64,000 bases of DNA from NCBI RefSeq assembly GCF_014190805.1, contig NZ_JACHVQ010000005.1, positions 1 through 64,000 of the forward strand, given 5' to 3'. The notes beneath the pieces were generated by a model. It was given only the letters and a program-made list of their open reading frames with translations. It did not search any database and was not told where the DNA came from. A program made the position numbers and the translations under genes. The stretch is from Flexivirga oryzae. GTDB lineage: Bacteria > Actinomycetota > Actinomycetes > Actinomycetales > Dermatophilaceae. Numbering within the stretch: position 1 is the stretch's first letter; the number at the start of each line of letters is the position of its first letter. Shown one piece after another: positions 33,837 through 42,409 of this stretch.

Positions 33837-35614
33837 GCGCGCTGCGCAAGGGCATCGCCACGGTGTCGCTGAGTGGGCTGCTCCCCGAGAAGTTGGCCAC
33901 CATCGCGGCGGCCGGCTTCGACGGGGTGGAGATCTTCGACAACGACCTGATCGCGTCACCGCTGCATCCTTCGGAGGTCGCGGCACGGTGTGCCGACCTG
34001 GGGCTCACGGTGGACCTCTTCCAGCCGGTGCGGGACGTGGAAGGAGTGCCGCCCGAGGGGTTCCGCCGGGTCCTGCACCGTCTGGAGCGCAAGTTCGAGA
34101 TAGCGCAACAACTCGGGGCACCGGTCGTGCTGGCCTGCTCGAACGTCTCGCCGGACGCCGTCGACGGTCCCGCGCTGCGCGCTGCACAACTGCACCGGAT
34201 CGGCGAACTCGCGCAGGAACACGGACTGGTCGTCGCCTACGAGGCGCTCGCCTGGGGCCGGCACGTCAACCGGGTCTGGCAGTCCTGGACCGCGGTGCAG
34301 GACGCGGATCACCTGGCGGTCACACTCGCGGTGGACACCTTCCATCTGCTCGCCCGCGGGGACGACGCGGCAGCGCTGGACGGCATACCCGGCGACCGGA
34401 TCGGCTTCCTGCAGGTCGCCGACGCACCGATGCTCGACATGAACGTGCTGGAGTGGTCGCGCCACTTCCGCTGCTTCCCGGGCCAGGGCACGCTCGACGT
34501 CGCCGGTGTCGTGGCTGCCACGCTCGCGGCAGGGTATGCCGGGCCGGTCTCGCTCGAGGTGTTCAGCGACGTGGTCCGGCAGGCGCCCCCGACGGTGACG
34601 GCACGGGACGCGATGCGTTCCTTGTTGTTCCTGGAGGATCAGCTGACCGGTGCGTTGCCCGCCGTGGCCGCGCAGGAAGCCGCCTTCGTGGAACTGGCGG
34701 CGCCGCCGGACGATCCGCAGGTGAAAGGAACGTTGGAAGCACTCGGTTTCCGGCTGGCCGGGGTCCATCGGACCAAGCCGGTCACCTGGTGGCGCAACGG
34801 CGGGGCGTCGCTGGTGCTCAACGGCCAGGAGACCGGCCACGGTCGGCCGCAGGCGCTCGGACTGGTCGCGCCCTCGGTGGCCGCGGTGCAGACGCGGGCC
34901 GCAGCACTCGACTGGCCGCAGTTGCAGCGCACCCGAGGCGCCGACGAGTCGGCCCTGCCGGGCATCACGGCACCGAGCGGTGTGCATGTCTTCGTCAGCG
35001 CCCCGGCCGGTGCACCGGACGACTGGCGCTCGGACTTCCGCGCCGACACCTCGCTCGGCGACAGCGGCTGGCTCGGGCTGGACCACGTCGGCATCACCGT
35101 GCCGCCCGACCGGCTCGACGAGGAGACCGCCTTCTACCGCATCCTGCTCGGGCTGCGTCCCGGCTCCCTGCAGGAGTTCATCCAGCCGCACGGACGGTTG
35201 CAGAGCAGGACGCTGCGGCCCGCCAGCGGCGGCCTGCGCATCGTGCTCAACGTGTCACAGGGTGACGGGGCATCGGCCGGAGCACGCGGCATCACCCAGT
35301 TGGCGTTCGGGTGCGCCGACGCGGCCCGGGAGGTGGGCCGCCTCCGCGCCGCGGGAGTGGCGTTGATGCCCGTCCCGGACAACTACTACGACGACCTGGA
35401 CGCCGCGTTCGACCTGGACCCGCAGTTCCTCGGGCTGCTGCGGGACCACCGGTTGCTCTACGACGCGGACGCGCGCGGCGGCGAACTCCTGCACGCGTAC
35501 ACGATGCCCTGCGAGGACGGCTTCTTCGTCGAGATCCTCGAACGCAGAGGCGGTTACGACGGGTATGGCGCCCGCAACACGCACGTCCGCCTTGCCGCGC
35601 AAGCGGCTGCGTGA
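33833..35614 (+). CDS. quiC: 3-dehydroshikimate dehydratase fused to an HPPD-like domain
   Basis: The 593-residue fusion begins with a TIM-barrel dehydratase (residues about 1-280). It has metal-site segments VVAYEALAWG, LAVDTFHLLARG and VSLEVFSD, and makes protocatechuate from 3-dehydroshikimate. Residues about 290-593 resemble 4-hydroxyphenylpyruvate dioxygenase, with LDHVGIT (first His ligand) and FFVEILER (Glu ligand). The second ligand His appears replaced in GITQLAF. GTG 33833 overlaps the aroE stop. The fusion is known from Pseudomonas QuiC1-type enzymes. The downstream ring-cleavage genes are not in this window. Confidence 0.9.
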   Translation: MSALRKGIATVSLSGLLPEKLATIAAAGFDGVEIFDNDLIASPLHPSEVAARCADLGLTVDLFQPVRDVEGVPPEGFRRVLHRLERKFEIAQQLGAPVVLACSNVSPDAVDGPALRAAQLHRIGELAQEHGLVVAYEALAWGRHVNRVWQSWTAVQDADHLAVTLAVDTFHLLARGDDAAALDGIPGDRIGFLQVADAPMLDMNVLEWSRHFRCFPGQGTLDVAGVVAATLAAGYAGPVSLEVFSDVVRQAPPTVTARDAMRSLLFLEDQLTGALPAVAAQEAAFVELAAPPDDPQVKGTLEALGFRLAGVHRTKPVTWWRNGGASLVLNGQETGHGRPQALGLVAPSVAAVQTRAAALDWPQLQRTRGADESALPGITAPSGVHVFVSAPAGAPDDWRSDFRADTSLGDSGWLGLDHVGITVPPDRLDEETAFYRILLGLRPGSLQEFIQPHGRLQSRTLRPASGGLRIVLNVSQGDGASAGARGITQLAFGCADAAREVGRLRAAGVALMPVPDNYYDDLDAAFDLDPQFLGLLRDHRLLYDADARGGELLHAYTMPCEDGFFVEILERRGGYDGYGARNTHVRLAAQAAA

Positions 35615-35627
35615 CCCGGACCGAGGC

Positions 35628-36161
35628 TCAGATCGCGTAGGACGACTGAGTTCTCGTCGCGCGTGAGTCCCCGAGGTCGGTGTTCGCCGCCGCAGCTTCA
35701 CGCAGTTCGGCGAGGGCCCGGTGGCATGCCGTGCGCACGGCACCCTCGCGCATCCGCATGATCGAGGCGACCTCGCCGACCGGAAGATCCTCCATGAAGC
35801 GCAGCACGACGATGGCGCGCTGCCGCTCGGGCAGGCGACGGACCTGCGCGAGCAGGGCGTGGTGTTGCACATACGCCTCGGCCGGATCCGGGCTGGTCAG
35901 CTCGTCGTTGTCGAACGGGCTGACGATCTCGGAGGATGCCCGGCGACGCCGCCCGGACAGGAAGGTGTGCACCATCATCCGTCGCACGTACGCCGAGGGA
36001 GCGGTTGCGGACCGGACCTTGCGCCAGGACACGAACGTCTTGGTGAAGGTCTCCTGCAACAGATCGTCCGCGTCGGTGCGGTTGCCGGTCAGCGAGGTCG
36101 CCAACTTGCGTAAACCCGCGGTCTCCCGCTCCACGAAGGACGCGAAATCGCTTGTCGTCAC
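35628..36161 (-). CDS. SigE-like ECF sigma factor
   Basis: The 177-residue protein has sigma region 2 (TSLTGNRTDADDLLQETFTK, about 20-85) and region 4 (LPERQRAIVVLRFMEDLPVGE, about 110-160). It resembles the SigE-family (SigL/E-like) factors of actinomycetes. Start GTG 36161 overlaps the stop of the upstream membrane-protein gene (GTGA), so the two are coupled. That order, membrane partner first and sigma second, is reversed from the usual. Confidence 0.9.
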   Translation of the reverse strand: MTTSDFASFVERETAGLRKLATSLTGNRTDADDLLQETFTKTFVSWRKVRSATAPSAYVRRMMVHTFLSGRRRRASSEIVSPFDNDELTSPDPAEAYVQHHALLAQVRRLPERQRAIVVLRFMEDLPVGEVASIMRMREGAVRTACHRALAELREAAAANTDLGDSRATRTQSSYAI

Positions 36162-37168
36162 AGCAGATTCGCCTTCTGCAGGTTGGTGATGATGCTGCTG
36201 ATGGCGGTGGACGCTCCCTGCTCGGACTGGGTCATGGCGGAGATCACGTACTTGCCGACGACCTGGACGGCGATGTAGTTCGACTTGAACTTCAGGTCCG
36301 GTTGGCTGGGTACGCCGGTCGATGGCTGTTCGAAGAGGTAGCTGGGTCCGTCCGCTCCGGCGACACCGGACCACGGGACCTGCACGGCGCCGGTCTGACC
36401 GGCCACCCAGATCCAGCCGCCGCGGCTGGCCTGCACCGTCGGGATGGCTGTCCGCGCCAGGTGGACGTTCTTGAACGCGACGATCAGGGTCATCAGGCTG
36501 CGCTGGTCCGGGTTGCCGTCGCCCGGCATGCTGCCGTCCGTGCGGTAGTTGAAGGCGCTGTCGAAGACGTTGGCGACCTGTCCGGTGGTGTCCGGGGTGC
36601 TGTCGTTCTGCGCGTTGCTGCGCGCCATGACCAGGGTGGGTACGGGAGCTGCGCCGAGGTCGTCCGCATCCACGTTGGAGGTCGGCCGGTGCCGCGAGTA
36701 GGTCAGCCCCTTGGGCAGTTGTGCGCCGTGCGGCAGCAGGTAGCCCGCGAGCCCGGCGATCTTCTTGTTGTGCCCCTGGTACGGGTCGGAGGTGCTGGTG
36801 TCATCCGGCCCCGAGTAGTCGTCGTACCCGGGCTGGACGGTGGTGATCGACGGGGAGGACGTGGCTTTCCTCGGTGCGGGGTGGCGGGTGGGGTTCTGTG
36901 TGGAGAACTGCAGGTGCACTCCCGGACCGGCCGGGTCGACCCGGTGGACGGAGTTGGCGCCGTTGCCCACCGCGTTGCCGGTCAGCGCGACCGTCGCCAC
37001 GATCGCGGTCGCCGCGACCAGGCCGCCGCTCGCACCCGCCGCCACCCGCAAGTGCTTGCGCTGCCGGCCGGCGGAGATCGCGTGTTCGGCGAGGTCCGCG
37101 GCACCGTGTGCGTCGGACGGCAGGTCGGCATACGCCGCCCGCAGTTGTTCTTCCAGCTCGTCGATCAT
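36158..37168 (-). CDS. Putative membrane anti-sigma partner
   Basis: The 336-residue protein has a short cytoplasmic N-terminus (MIDELEEQLRAAYADLP, 1-40), one TM segment (about 41-66) and a 270-residue external domain. No zinc-binding anti-sigma HxxxCxxC motif is visible. Its position directly upstream of, and overlapping with, an ECF sigma gene suggests it senses an envelope signal. ATG 37168 follows AGGGGGT. Confidence 0.72.
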   Translation of the reverse strand: MIDELEEQLRAAYADLPSDAHGAADLAEHAISAGRQRKHLRVAAGASGGLVAATAIVATVALTGNAVGNGANSVHRVDPAGPGVHLQFSTQNPTRHPAPRKATSSPSITTVQPGYDDYSGPDDTSTSDPYQGHNKKIAGLAGYLLPHGAQLPKGLTYSRHRPTSNVDADDLGAAPVPTLVMARSNAQNDSTPDTTGQVANVFDSAFNYRTDGSMPGDGNPDQRSLMTLIVAFKNVHLARTAIPTVQASRGGWIWVAGQTGAVQVPWSGVAGADGPSYLFEQPSTGVPSQPDLKFKSNYIAVQVVGKYVISAMTQSEQGASTAISSIITNLQKANLL

Positions 37169-37295
37169 GACGATGAACCCCCTGAGGTCGAGGTGACTCG
37201 GTATGTCGAACAAGACGCCGCGAACAACGTCCCGCGTTACAGGTCACCGGACCGATGCCCCGAGCATACGGGTGCCCGGGGCAGCCGCAGGTGGC

Positions 37296-38750
37296 TCAGC
37301 GCCGCCGTATCTGGGCCGGCAACATCGCGAGGAGACCGAGCAACGCGGTGACCGCGACCAGGTAAGCCAGGCCGTGTTCGAGCGCGACCCGCGGCCCGCG
37401 GTCCATGGCACCGAAGAAGACGATGCCGATCAGCGCGACTCCGACGGTGTTGCCGACCTGCTGCACCGCGGACAACGTGCCCGACAGCGAACCCGCCTCG
37501 GCCGGCTGCACCGACGACATGATCGCGGCGATCTGGCTGGTCAGGGACACGCCCATCCCCAGCCCCGTCAGAACCAGCCCGGGTGCCAGCCAGAGGACCC
37601 CGGCCGCCGGGAGGTCGACCACCACGAACGCCGTCGCCAGGTGTCCGAGCAGGCTCGTTGCGGCTCCCACTGCGACCGCACGACGTCCGAACCGGGCGAC
37701 CAGCCGCTCCGCCTGCGCCGTGCCGACCAGGTAGGCAACGGCGAGGAAGGTGAACATCGCGCCCGATCCCAGCGCGCTCAGGCCGCGCCCGCCCTGCAGG
37801 TACACCGCGAGGACCAGGAAGTAGGACGCCATCCCGAGGAAGAGTGCGACCTGCATGATCAAGCCGTTCCGGACGGCCGGCGAGCCGCGCAGCACCGCAC
37901 CGAGCATCGGGTCGTCAGCGCGGCGCAGCAGGACCCGGCAGCGGACGACCAGCAGCGCGGTGCACAGGACGGACGCTGCGAGGCACGCCCACGTCCAGCT
38001 CGGCCAGCCGAGCCGGCGTCCCTCGAGCAGCGGCAGCAACAAGGTGGTGAGCGCGGCGACGGACAGCGCCATCTCGGCGACGTCGAGCTTCGGCGGGTGG
38101 TCCGCACGGGTGCCCGGCAGCCGCCGCACGAGCGCGAGTATGGCGACGCCGATCGGCACGTTGACCAGGAAGATCGAGCGCCAGCCCACACCGAGGAGGT
38201 CGAGCTGGATGAGCGCGCCGCCGATGAGCTGTCCGCTCGCCGCAGCGATACCCATCGCGGTGGAGTAGGCGCCGATGGCGCGGGCCCGCGCCGGCCCGGT
38301 GTAGATGTCGCCGATGAGCGCCAGCACCATCGGGGTGATCAGCGCGCCGCCGATGCCCTGCGCGATGCGGGCGCCGGTGAGGGTGCCGATCGACGGGGCC
38401 AGGCCACACGCCGCCGACGCGAGCGTGAAGAGGAGCACTCCGGTGGCGAAGATCCGGCGGCGGCCCCATCGGTCACCGGCCCGGGCGCCGGCGAGCAGCA
38501 GGCCGCCGTACGTGAGCCCGAACCCGGCGATCACCCACTCGATGCCGGTGTCGTCGGTGTGCAGGTCGTGTTGCATCGACGGCAGCGCGACGTTGACGAT
38601 GAAGAAGTCCAGCACGACCACGAAGACGCCGGCCAACAACGTGATGAGCGGCACCGGGCCGGCCGTCGCCGTACCCCGAAGTGGTTGTGCGGTAACGGTT
38701 TCGGATGAGGTATGGCGACCGGGGCGACGCACCGTGTGTTGTGTTGTCAT
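37296..38750 (-). CDS. MFS transporter, DHA2 (EmrB/QacA-like) family
   Basis: The 484-residue protein has a 14-TM pattern with FFIVNVALPSM in TM1, ARAGDRWGRRRIF (motif A) and a GGALI segment (motif C). It is a probable drug exporter of the cytoplasmic membrane. It is divergent from a MerR regulator with effector domain, which probably induces it in response to a hydrophobic drug. Confidence 0.88.
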   Translation of the reverse strand: MTTQHTVRRPGRHTSSETVTAQPLRGTATAGPVPLITLLAGVFVVVLDFFIVNVALPSMQHDLHTDDTGIEWVIAGFGLTYGGLLLAGARAGDRWGRRRIFATGVLLFTLASAACGLAPSIGTLTGARIAQGIGGALITPMVLALIGDIYTGPARARAIGAYSTAMGIAAASGQLIGGALIQLDLLGVGWRSIFLVNVPIGVAILALVRRLPGTRADHPPKLDVAEMALSVAALTTLLLPLLEGRRLGWPSWTWACLAASVLCTALLVVRCRVLLRRADDPMLGAVLRGSPAVRNGLIMQVALFLGMASYFLVLAVYLQGGRGLSALGSGAMFTFLAVAYLVGTAQAERLVARFGRRAVAVGAATSLLGHLATAFVVVDLPAAGVLWLAPGLVLTGLGMGVSLTSQIAAIMSSVQPAEAGSLSGTLSAVQQVGNTVGVALIGIVFFGAMDRGPRVALEHGLAYLVAVTALLGLLAMLPAQIRRR

Positions 38751-38767
38751 ACCTGAAGTTCTCCAGC

Positions 38768-38782
38768 CTCCCCCAGGGGGAG
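38768..38782. promoter_or_regulatory. MerR-type operator 1
   Basis: CTCCCCCAGGGGGAG is a perfect palindrome around one base. On the exporter strand it follows TTGAGT (a -35) as the long spacer typical of MerR-activated promoters. Confidence 0.7.
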
Positions 38783-38805
38783 ACTCAACAATTCGGCTGA
38801 CATCG

Positions 38806-38826
38806 ACCCTCCTGCTGGGGGAGGGT
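38806..38826. promoter_or_regulatory. MerR-type operator 2
   Basis: ACCCTCC (38806-38812) and GGAGGGT (38820-38826) flank a 7-nt centre. It lies 14 nt upstream of the merR start and probably mediates autoregulation. Confidence 0.6.
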
Positions 38827-38840
38827 TGAGCGTTGTGCGC

Positions 38841-39638
38841 ATGACAGAGTTACTGAGCATCGGCGACTTCTCCCGGATGACGTTCCTCAGCGTCAAGGCG
38901 CTGCGGCACTACCACGACGTGGGGTTGCTGGAGCCCGCGCGGATCGACCCGCACTCGGGATACCGCTACTACGTGCCCGGGCAGGTCGCGGACGCGCAGC
39001 TCATCCGCCGGCTGCGGGACCTGGACATGTCGGTCGACGCGGTGCGCAAGGTGGTGACCGCGCCCGACCCGGCGGCACGTGATGTGATCATCGCCGAGCA
39101 CCTGGACCGGATGACCGAGCAACTGCGCCGGACCCAGGAGACGGTCGACTCGCTGCGGCGCATCCTGCAGGACGAGCAGCAGGAGCTCGCGGTCGAGACG
39201 ATCCACGAGCCCACGGTGCATGCGCTGGTCGTCCGTGAGCACGTGACCGGTGACACCGCGATGGCGTGGTGGATCGACACCTTCACGCAGCTGCACCGCA
39301 GTCTGCGAGTCGGTCGCGGCAGGCGCACCGGGCCGGACGGGGTGATCTTCCCGACCGAGTACTTCACCGAGGGAGCCGCCGAACTGGTCGCCTACGTCCC
39401 GGTCGACGCGCACACCCGCGGAGCCGAGCAGGTGCCGGGCGGGGACTTCGCCGTGACGACCTACGACGGGCCGTTCATCGACCTGGACCGGGCGTACGGC
39501 GTGCTCGGCCAGTCGGTGACGGAGCGGGCGATGTCCGGCGACGGGCCGGTGCGGGAGCGTTACCTCCCACGCGGTGACGAGAAGGACCTGATCGACCACA
39601 CCACGATCGTGTGGTGGCCGGTCACCACACGATCGTGA
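38841..39638 (+). CDS. MerR-family regulator with drug-binding (GyrI-like) domain
   Basis: The 265-residue protein has a MerR DNA-binding domain (LSIGDFSRMTFLSVKALRHY, VGLLEPARIDPHSGYRYY), a coiled coil (about 75-120) and a C-terminal effector domain like BmrR/GyrI (about 130-265). It twists a long-spacer promoter when it binds a cationic or hydrophobic drug. Alternative starts in the same frame are GTG 38835 and TTG 38826. Confidence 0.9.
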   Translation: MTELLSIGDFSRMTFLSVKALRHYHDVGLLEPARIDPHSGYRYYVPGQVADAQLIRRLRDLDMSVDAVRKVVTAPDPAARDVIIAEHLDRMTEQLRRTQETVDSLRRILQDEQQELAVETIHEPTVHALVVREHVTGDTAMAWWIDTFTQLHRSLRVGRGRRTGPDGVIFPTEYFTEGAAELVAYVPVDAHTRGAEQVPGGDFAVTTYDGPFIDLDRAYGVLGQSVTERAMSGDGPVRERYLPRGDEKDLIDHTTIVWWPVTTRS

Positions 39639-39667
39639 CCGGCGGTCAGGCGCCGGCGGGCGCCGAT

Positions 39668-39697
39668 TTGCCTGCCGGTCGCTTCGGAACGTACCCT
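39668..39697 (+). promoter_or_regulatory. Promoter of rplJL
   Basis: TTGCCT (39668-39673) and TACCCT (39692-39697) are 18 nt apart. The L10 leader begins within a few nucleotides after the -10, which supports the assignment. Confidence 0.6.
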
Positions 39698-39703
39698 TGA
39701 GGC

Positions 39704-39865
39704 ACCGAAGACCGCCGGTTGTTCATGTGCCCCGGCACATGACCGAAGGTTCCGCGACGAGCGGGCGACCAGCGCAGGTGAGCCAGGCAGCACGACCACG
39801 TCATACCTGTTATGACGCGTGACTCATGTGAGCCCCGGACACTTGTGCCGGGGCTCTTTTTCGTA
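39704..39865 (+). ncRNA. Ribosomal protein L10 leader
   Basis: The leader contains the conserved segments ACCGCCGGTTG and ACCGAAGGTTCCGC, then GACCAGCGCAGGTGAG, typical of the L10 leader family (Rfam RF00557) upstream of rplJL. L10 or the L10-(L12)4 complex binds it to repress the operon. It ends in a hairpin with a U tract. The flanking 39639-39703 and 39866-39919 hold only the promoter and ribosome site. Confidence 0.8.
39830..39861 (+). terminator. Intrinsic terminator/attenuator in the rplJ leader
   Basis: GAGCCCCGG (39830-39838) and CCGGGGCTC (39848-39856) form a stem with a 9-nt loop followed by TTTTT, a full intrinsic terminator between the L10 leader and the rplJ start. Confidence 0.8.
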
Positions 39866-39919
39866 TGTCGGGCCGCGGCGATCCATCGGGACGAACATTC
39901 ACCGATCAAGGAGGTCCGC

Positions 39920-40540
39920 ATGGCCAGGTCCGACAAGTCGGCTGCCATCGCCGAGCTCACGGACAAGTTCCGTGACTCGGGTGCGGCCGTGCTGACGGAG
40001 TACCGCGGTCTGTCCGTGGCACAGCTCACCGAGCTGCGCAACTCCATCCGTGAGCACGCGACCTACACCGTGGTGAAGAACACGCTCACCAAGCGCGCCG
40101 CCGAGGCGGCCGGTGTGACGGCATTCGAGGGCGACCTACAGGGTCCGTCCGCGATCGCCTTCATCACCGGTGACCCGGTGGAGGCTGCCAAGGGGCTGCG
40201 TGACTTCGCCAAGGCGAACCCTCTGCTGGTGATCAAGGGCGGCGTCATGGACGGCAAGGCCCTGTCATCGGAAGAGATCACCAAGCTTGCGAGCCTCGAG
40301 TCTCGCGAGACCCTGCTCGCCAAGCTGGCCGGCGCCATGAACGCGTCGCTCAGCCAGGCGGTCTACCTCTTCGCCGCGCCGCTGTCGCAGACCGCTCGGG
40401 TCGTCGACGCACTGCGTGCCAAGGTCGAGACCGAGGGCCCGGTTGCCACCGACGCCCCGGCCGCTGCCGCCGAAGAGACCGCGCCCTCGGCCCCGGCCGA
40501 GGCTGCGACCGACGTCGCCGAGGGTGGCGACGAGAGCTGA
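39920..40540 (+). CDS. rplJ: 50S ribosomal protein L10
   Basis: The 206-residue protein (MARSDKSAAIAELTDKFRDS) has the rRNA-binding N-terminal domain and a C-terminal helix for L7/L12 dimers, then an Ala/Glu-rich tail of about 35 residues (TDAPAAAAEETAPSAPAEAA) longer than in E. coli. The ATG follows a perfect AAGGAGGT. An ORF from 39812 would include the leader. Confidence 0.97.
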   Translation: MARSDKSAAIAELTDKFRDSGAAVLTEYRGLSVAQLTELRNSIREHATYTVVKNTLTKRAAEAAGVTAFEGDLQGPSAIAFITGDPVEAAKGLRDFAKANPLLVIKGGVMDGKALSSEEITKLASLESRETLLAKLAGAMNASLSQAVYLFAAPLSQTARVVDALRAKVETEGPVATDAPAAAAEETAPSAPAEAATDVAEGGDES

Positions 40541-40635
40541 GTGCTCCGGCATACGGCTCGAATCTTTAACAAGGACAAAGCCACTCACGGCATACGACCT
40601 GCGTGGTCGTAGAAACGAACGAAAGGTTGCCAACC

Positions 40636-41025
40636 ATGGCAAAGCTCAGCACCGAAGAGCTCCTTGACCAGTTCAAGGAGATGACCCTGATCGAGCTCAG
40701 CGAGTTCGTCAAGGAGTTCGAGGACACCTTCAACGTCACCGCTGCGGCTCCGGTCGCCGTCGCCGCTGCTGGTGGCGCCGCCGGTGGTGCGGCCGCCGAG
40801 GCCGCCGAGGAGAAGACCGAGTTCGACGTCATCCTCACCGCCGCCGGTGACAAGAAGATCCAGGTCATCAAGGAGGTCCGCGCGCTGACCTCCCTCGGCC
40901 TGAAGGAGGCCAAGGACCTGGTGGACGGCGCTCCGAAGCCGGTTCTGGAGAACGTCGACAAGGACGCGGCCGAGAAGGCCAAGGAGCAGCTCGAGGGCGC
41001 CGGCGCGTCCGTCGAGCTCAAGTGA
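40636..41025 (+). CDS. rplL: 50S ribosomal protein L7/L12
   Basis: The 129-residue protein has an N-terminal dimerisation helix (LLDQFKEMTLIELSEFVKEF), an Ala/Gly hinge and the C-terminal factor-binding domain (VIKEVRALTSLGLKEAKDLV). It recruits translational GTPases. The start follows GAAAGG. A terminator ends the rplJL unit. Confidence 0.97.
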   Translation: MAKLSTEELLDQFKEMTLIELSEFVKEFEDTFNVTAAAPVAVAAAGGAAGGAAAEAAEEKTEFDVILTAAGDKKIQVIKEVRALTSLGLKEAKDLVDGAPKPVLENVDKDAAEKAKEQLEGAGASVELK

Positions 41026-41050
41026 GCTGACGCTTCACAGCTTCACTGAG

Positions 41051-41083
41051 GCGGCCCGATCCCACCTGGGATCGGGCCGCTTT
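41051..41083 (+). terminator. Terminator after rplL
   Basis: GCGGCCCGATCCC and GGGATCGGGCCGC form a 13-bp stem with loop ACCT, followed by TTT, 25 nt after the rplL stop. Confidence 0.88.
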
Positions 41084-41140
41084 CGTGTGGGTGGCGCGGT
41101 CTCGACGCAGAGCTGGAGACGATGAGTATGCTCACGCGAC

Positions 41141-42286
41141 GTGATGCGGATGAGGTGCTCCCGGGCTGCACTGAGTGGTGCGGCATGCCTCCTCCTGATC
41201 GTGGGGTGTTCGTCATCGGGCAAACCGGTGACGGCACGACATGTGTCGTCACCCGCAGAGGCCAGCCGCTCACGGTCTACCGGTAGCGGGCATGCTTCAT
41301 CGGTGGGCCAGACCGCTCGGGCCGCTCCCGCTGATCTGCGCGTGGTGGCACGGAAGTCGTACGAGGTCACTGCTGGGGTCGTGGGCCACGTGGCTGTCTT
41401 CGGTGATTGGATCGCGTACGCGTCCGGGCCAAGCGGTGGAGCCAACCCCACCACGGTCTCGGTGATCAACCGGCGAACCGGCGCCGTGCGCCGGATCGCC
41501 ACGACTGCATGGGCCGACGGGCAGACGGATTGGGTCGAGGGCACCGGTAACTGGGTGTTCTGGACCGATCAGAGTTTTGAGCCGACCGACGCGACGACTC
41601 CGGCGTGGACATTCAAGGGGATGGATCTGCTGACCGGCAAGGTCATCGAGCTGGACCATTCGGACTCGTGGTCGTCGCCCACTCCGATCCCACGCGCCGC
41701 CAACGGTTACGTGGTGTGGTATCGCGCAGCGAACAGGAAGGGGACCACTGCGACGGTGTGGACCTTCACACCGAAGACCGGCAAGAAGCACAAGATCGGC
41801 ACCGGTTGGTACTCGTTCACCACCCCTGCCAAAGGGTTCGTCGTGTTCACGAGGCTGATCGAGCCCAGCAGCCCGAGCACGAAGCTGATGGACGTCAGCC
41901 TGTCGTCCGGGCAGGTTCGGCAGATTCAGGGTGGTCCGGACGCGACCATTCCACGGACCGCCAATGGGTCTGACCTCCTGGTCTGGCTGGCACCGTCGGT
42001 GAATGATGCGGAGAGCGTCAACTGGGAGACCGGAGTTTCCGGACGGTCGACGTCTCTGGTTGAGCCTGCGGCAACGATGGCGGTCCCTGGCAAGAACTTC
42101 GTCGCGTTCGCGGACAGAGACGGCGATCTCGAGGTGGTCAACGCAGCCAACGCTCATGACCTGCTCACGGTGACGACGGATCCCGTGTTCGTTCCCTGCC
42201 GTGTCGCCGCCGGTGGCAGCACTGTTGCCTGGTGTGAGCAGGAGTCGTCGACGCGGATCATGATCCGGACCGTAGAGGTCAGCTAG
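41141..42286 (+). CDS. Lipoprotein with a beta-propeller-like domain
   Basis: The product of about 381 residues has a signal peptide with lipobox LLIVGC (Cys23), a Ser/Ala linker to about residue 65, then repeated strands of the form V-x-V-I-N-R-R-T-G, like the blades of a WD/TolB-type propeller. It is exported and anchored to the outer face of the membrane. The start could be GTG 41141, ATG 41144 or ATG 41150. Function unknown. A 50-nt piece of this gene (41682-41731) recurs at 44561-44610. Confidence 0.72.
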   Translation: MMRMRCSRAALSGAACLLLIVGCSSSGKPVTARHVSSPAEASRSRSTGSGHASSVGQTARAAPADLRVVARKSYEVTAGVVGHVAVFGDWIAYASGPSGGANPTTVSVINRRTGAVRRIATTAWADGQTDWVEGTGNWVFWTDQSFEPTDATTPAWTFKGMDLLTGKVIELDHSDSWSSPTPIPRAANGYVVWYRAANRKGTTATVWTFTPKTGKKHKIGTGWYSFTTPAKGFVVFTRLIEPSSPSTKLMDVSLSSGQVRQIQGGPDATIPRTANGSDLLVWLAPSVNDAESVNWETGVSGRSTSLVEPAATMAVPGKNFVAFADRDGDLEVVNAANAHDLLTVTTDPVFVPCRVAAGGSTVAWCEQESSTRIMIRTVEVS

Positions 42287-42409
42287 CCGGCCATCGCGGA
42301 CCCGTCGAAGGGAAGTGCCCGCCGCTCCGAGTTGCACCGACACGATGGGCGCGATCAATGACTCAATGACCGCCTCACAATCTTCGCCGCCTGGGGCTAC
42401 CGTCTGACG

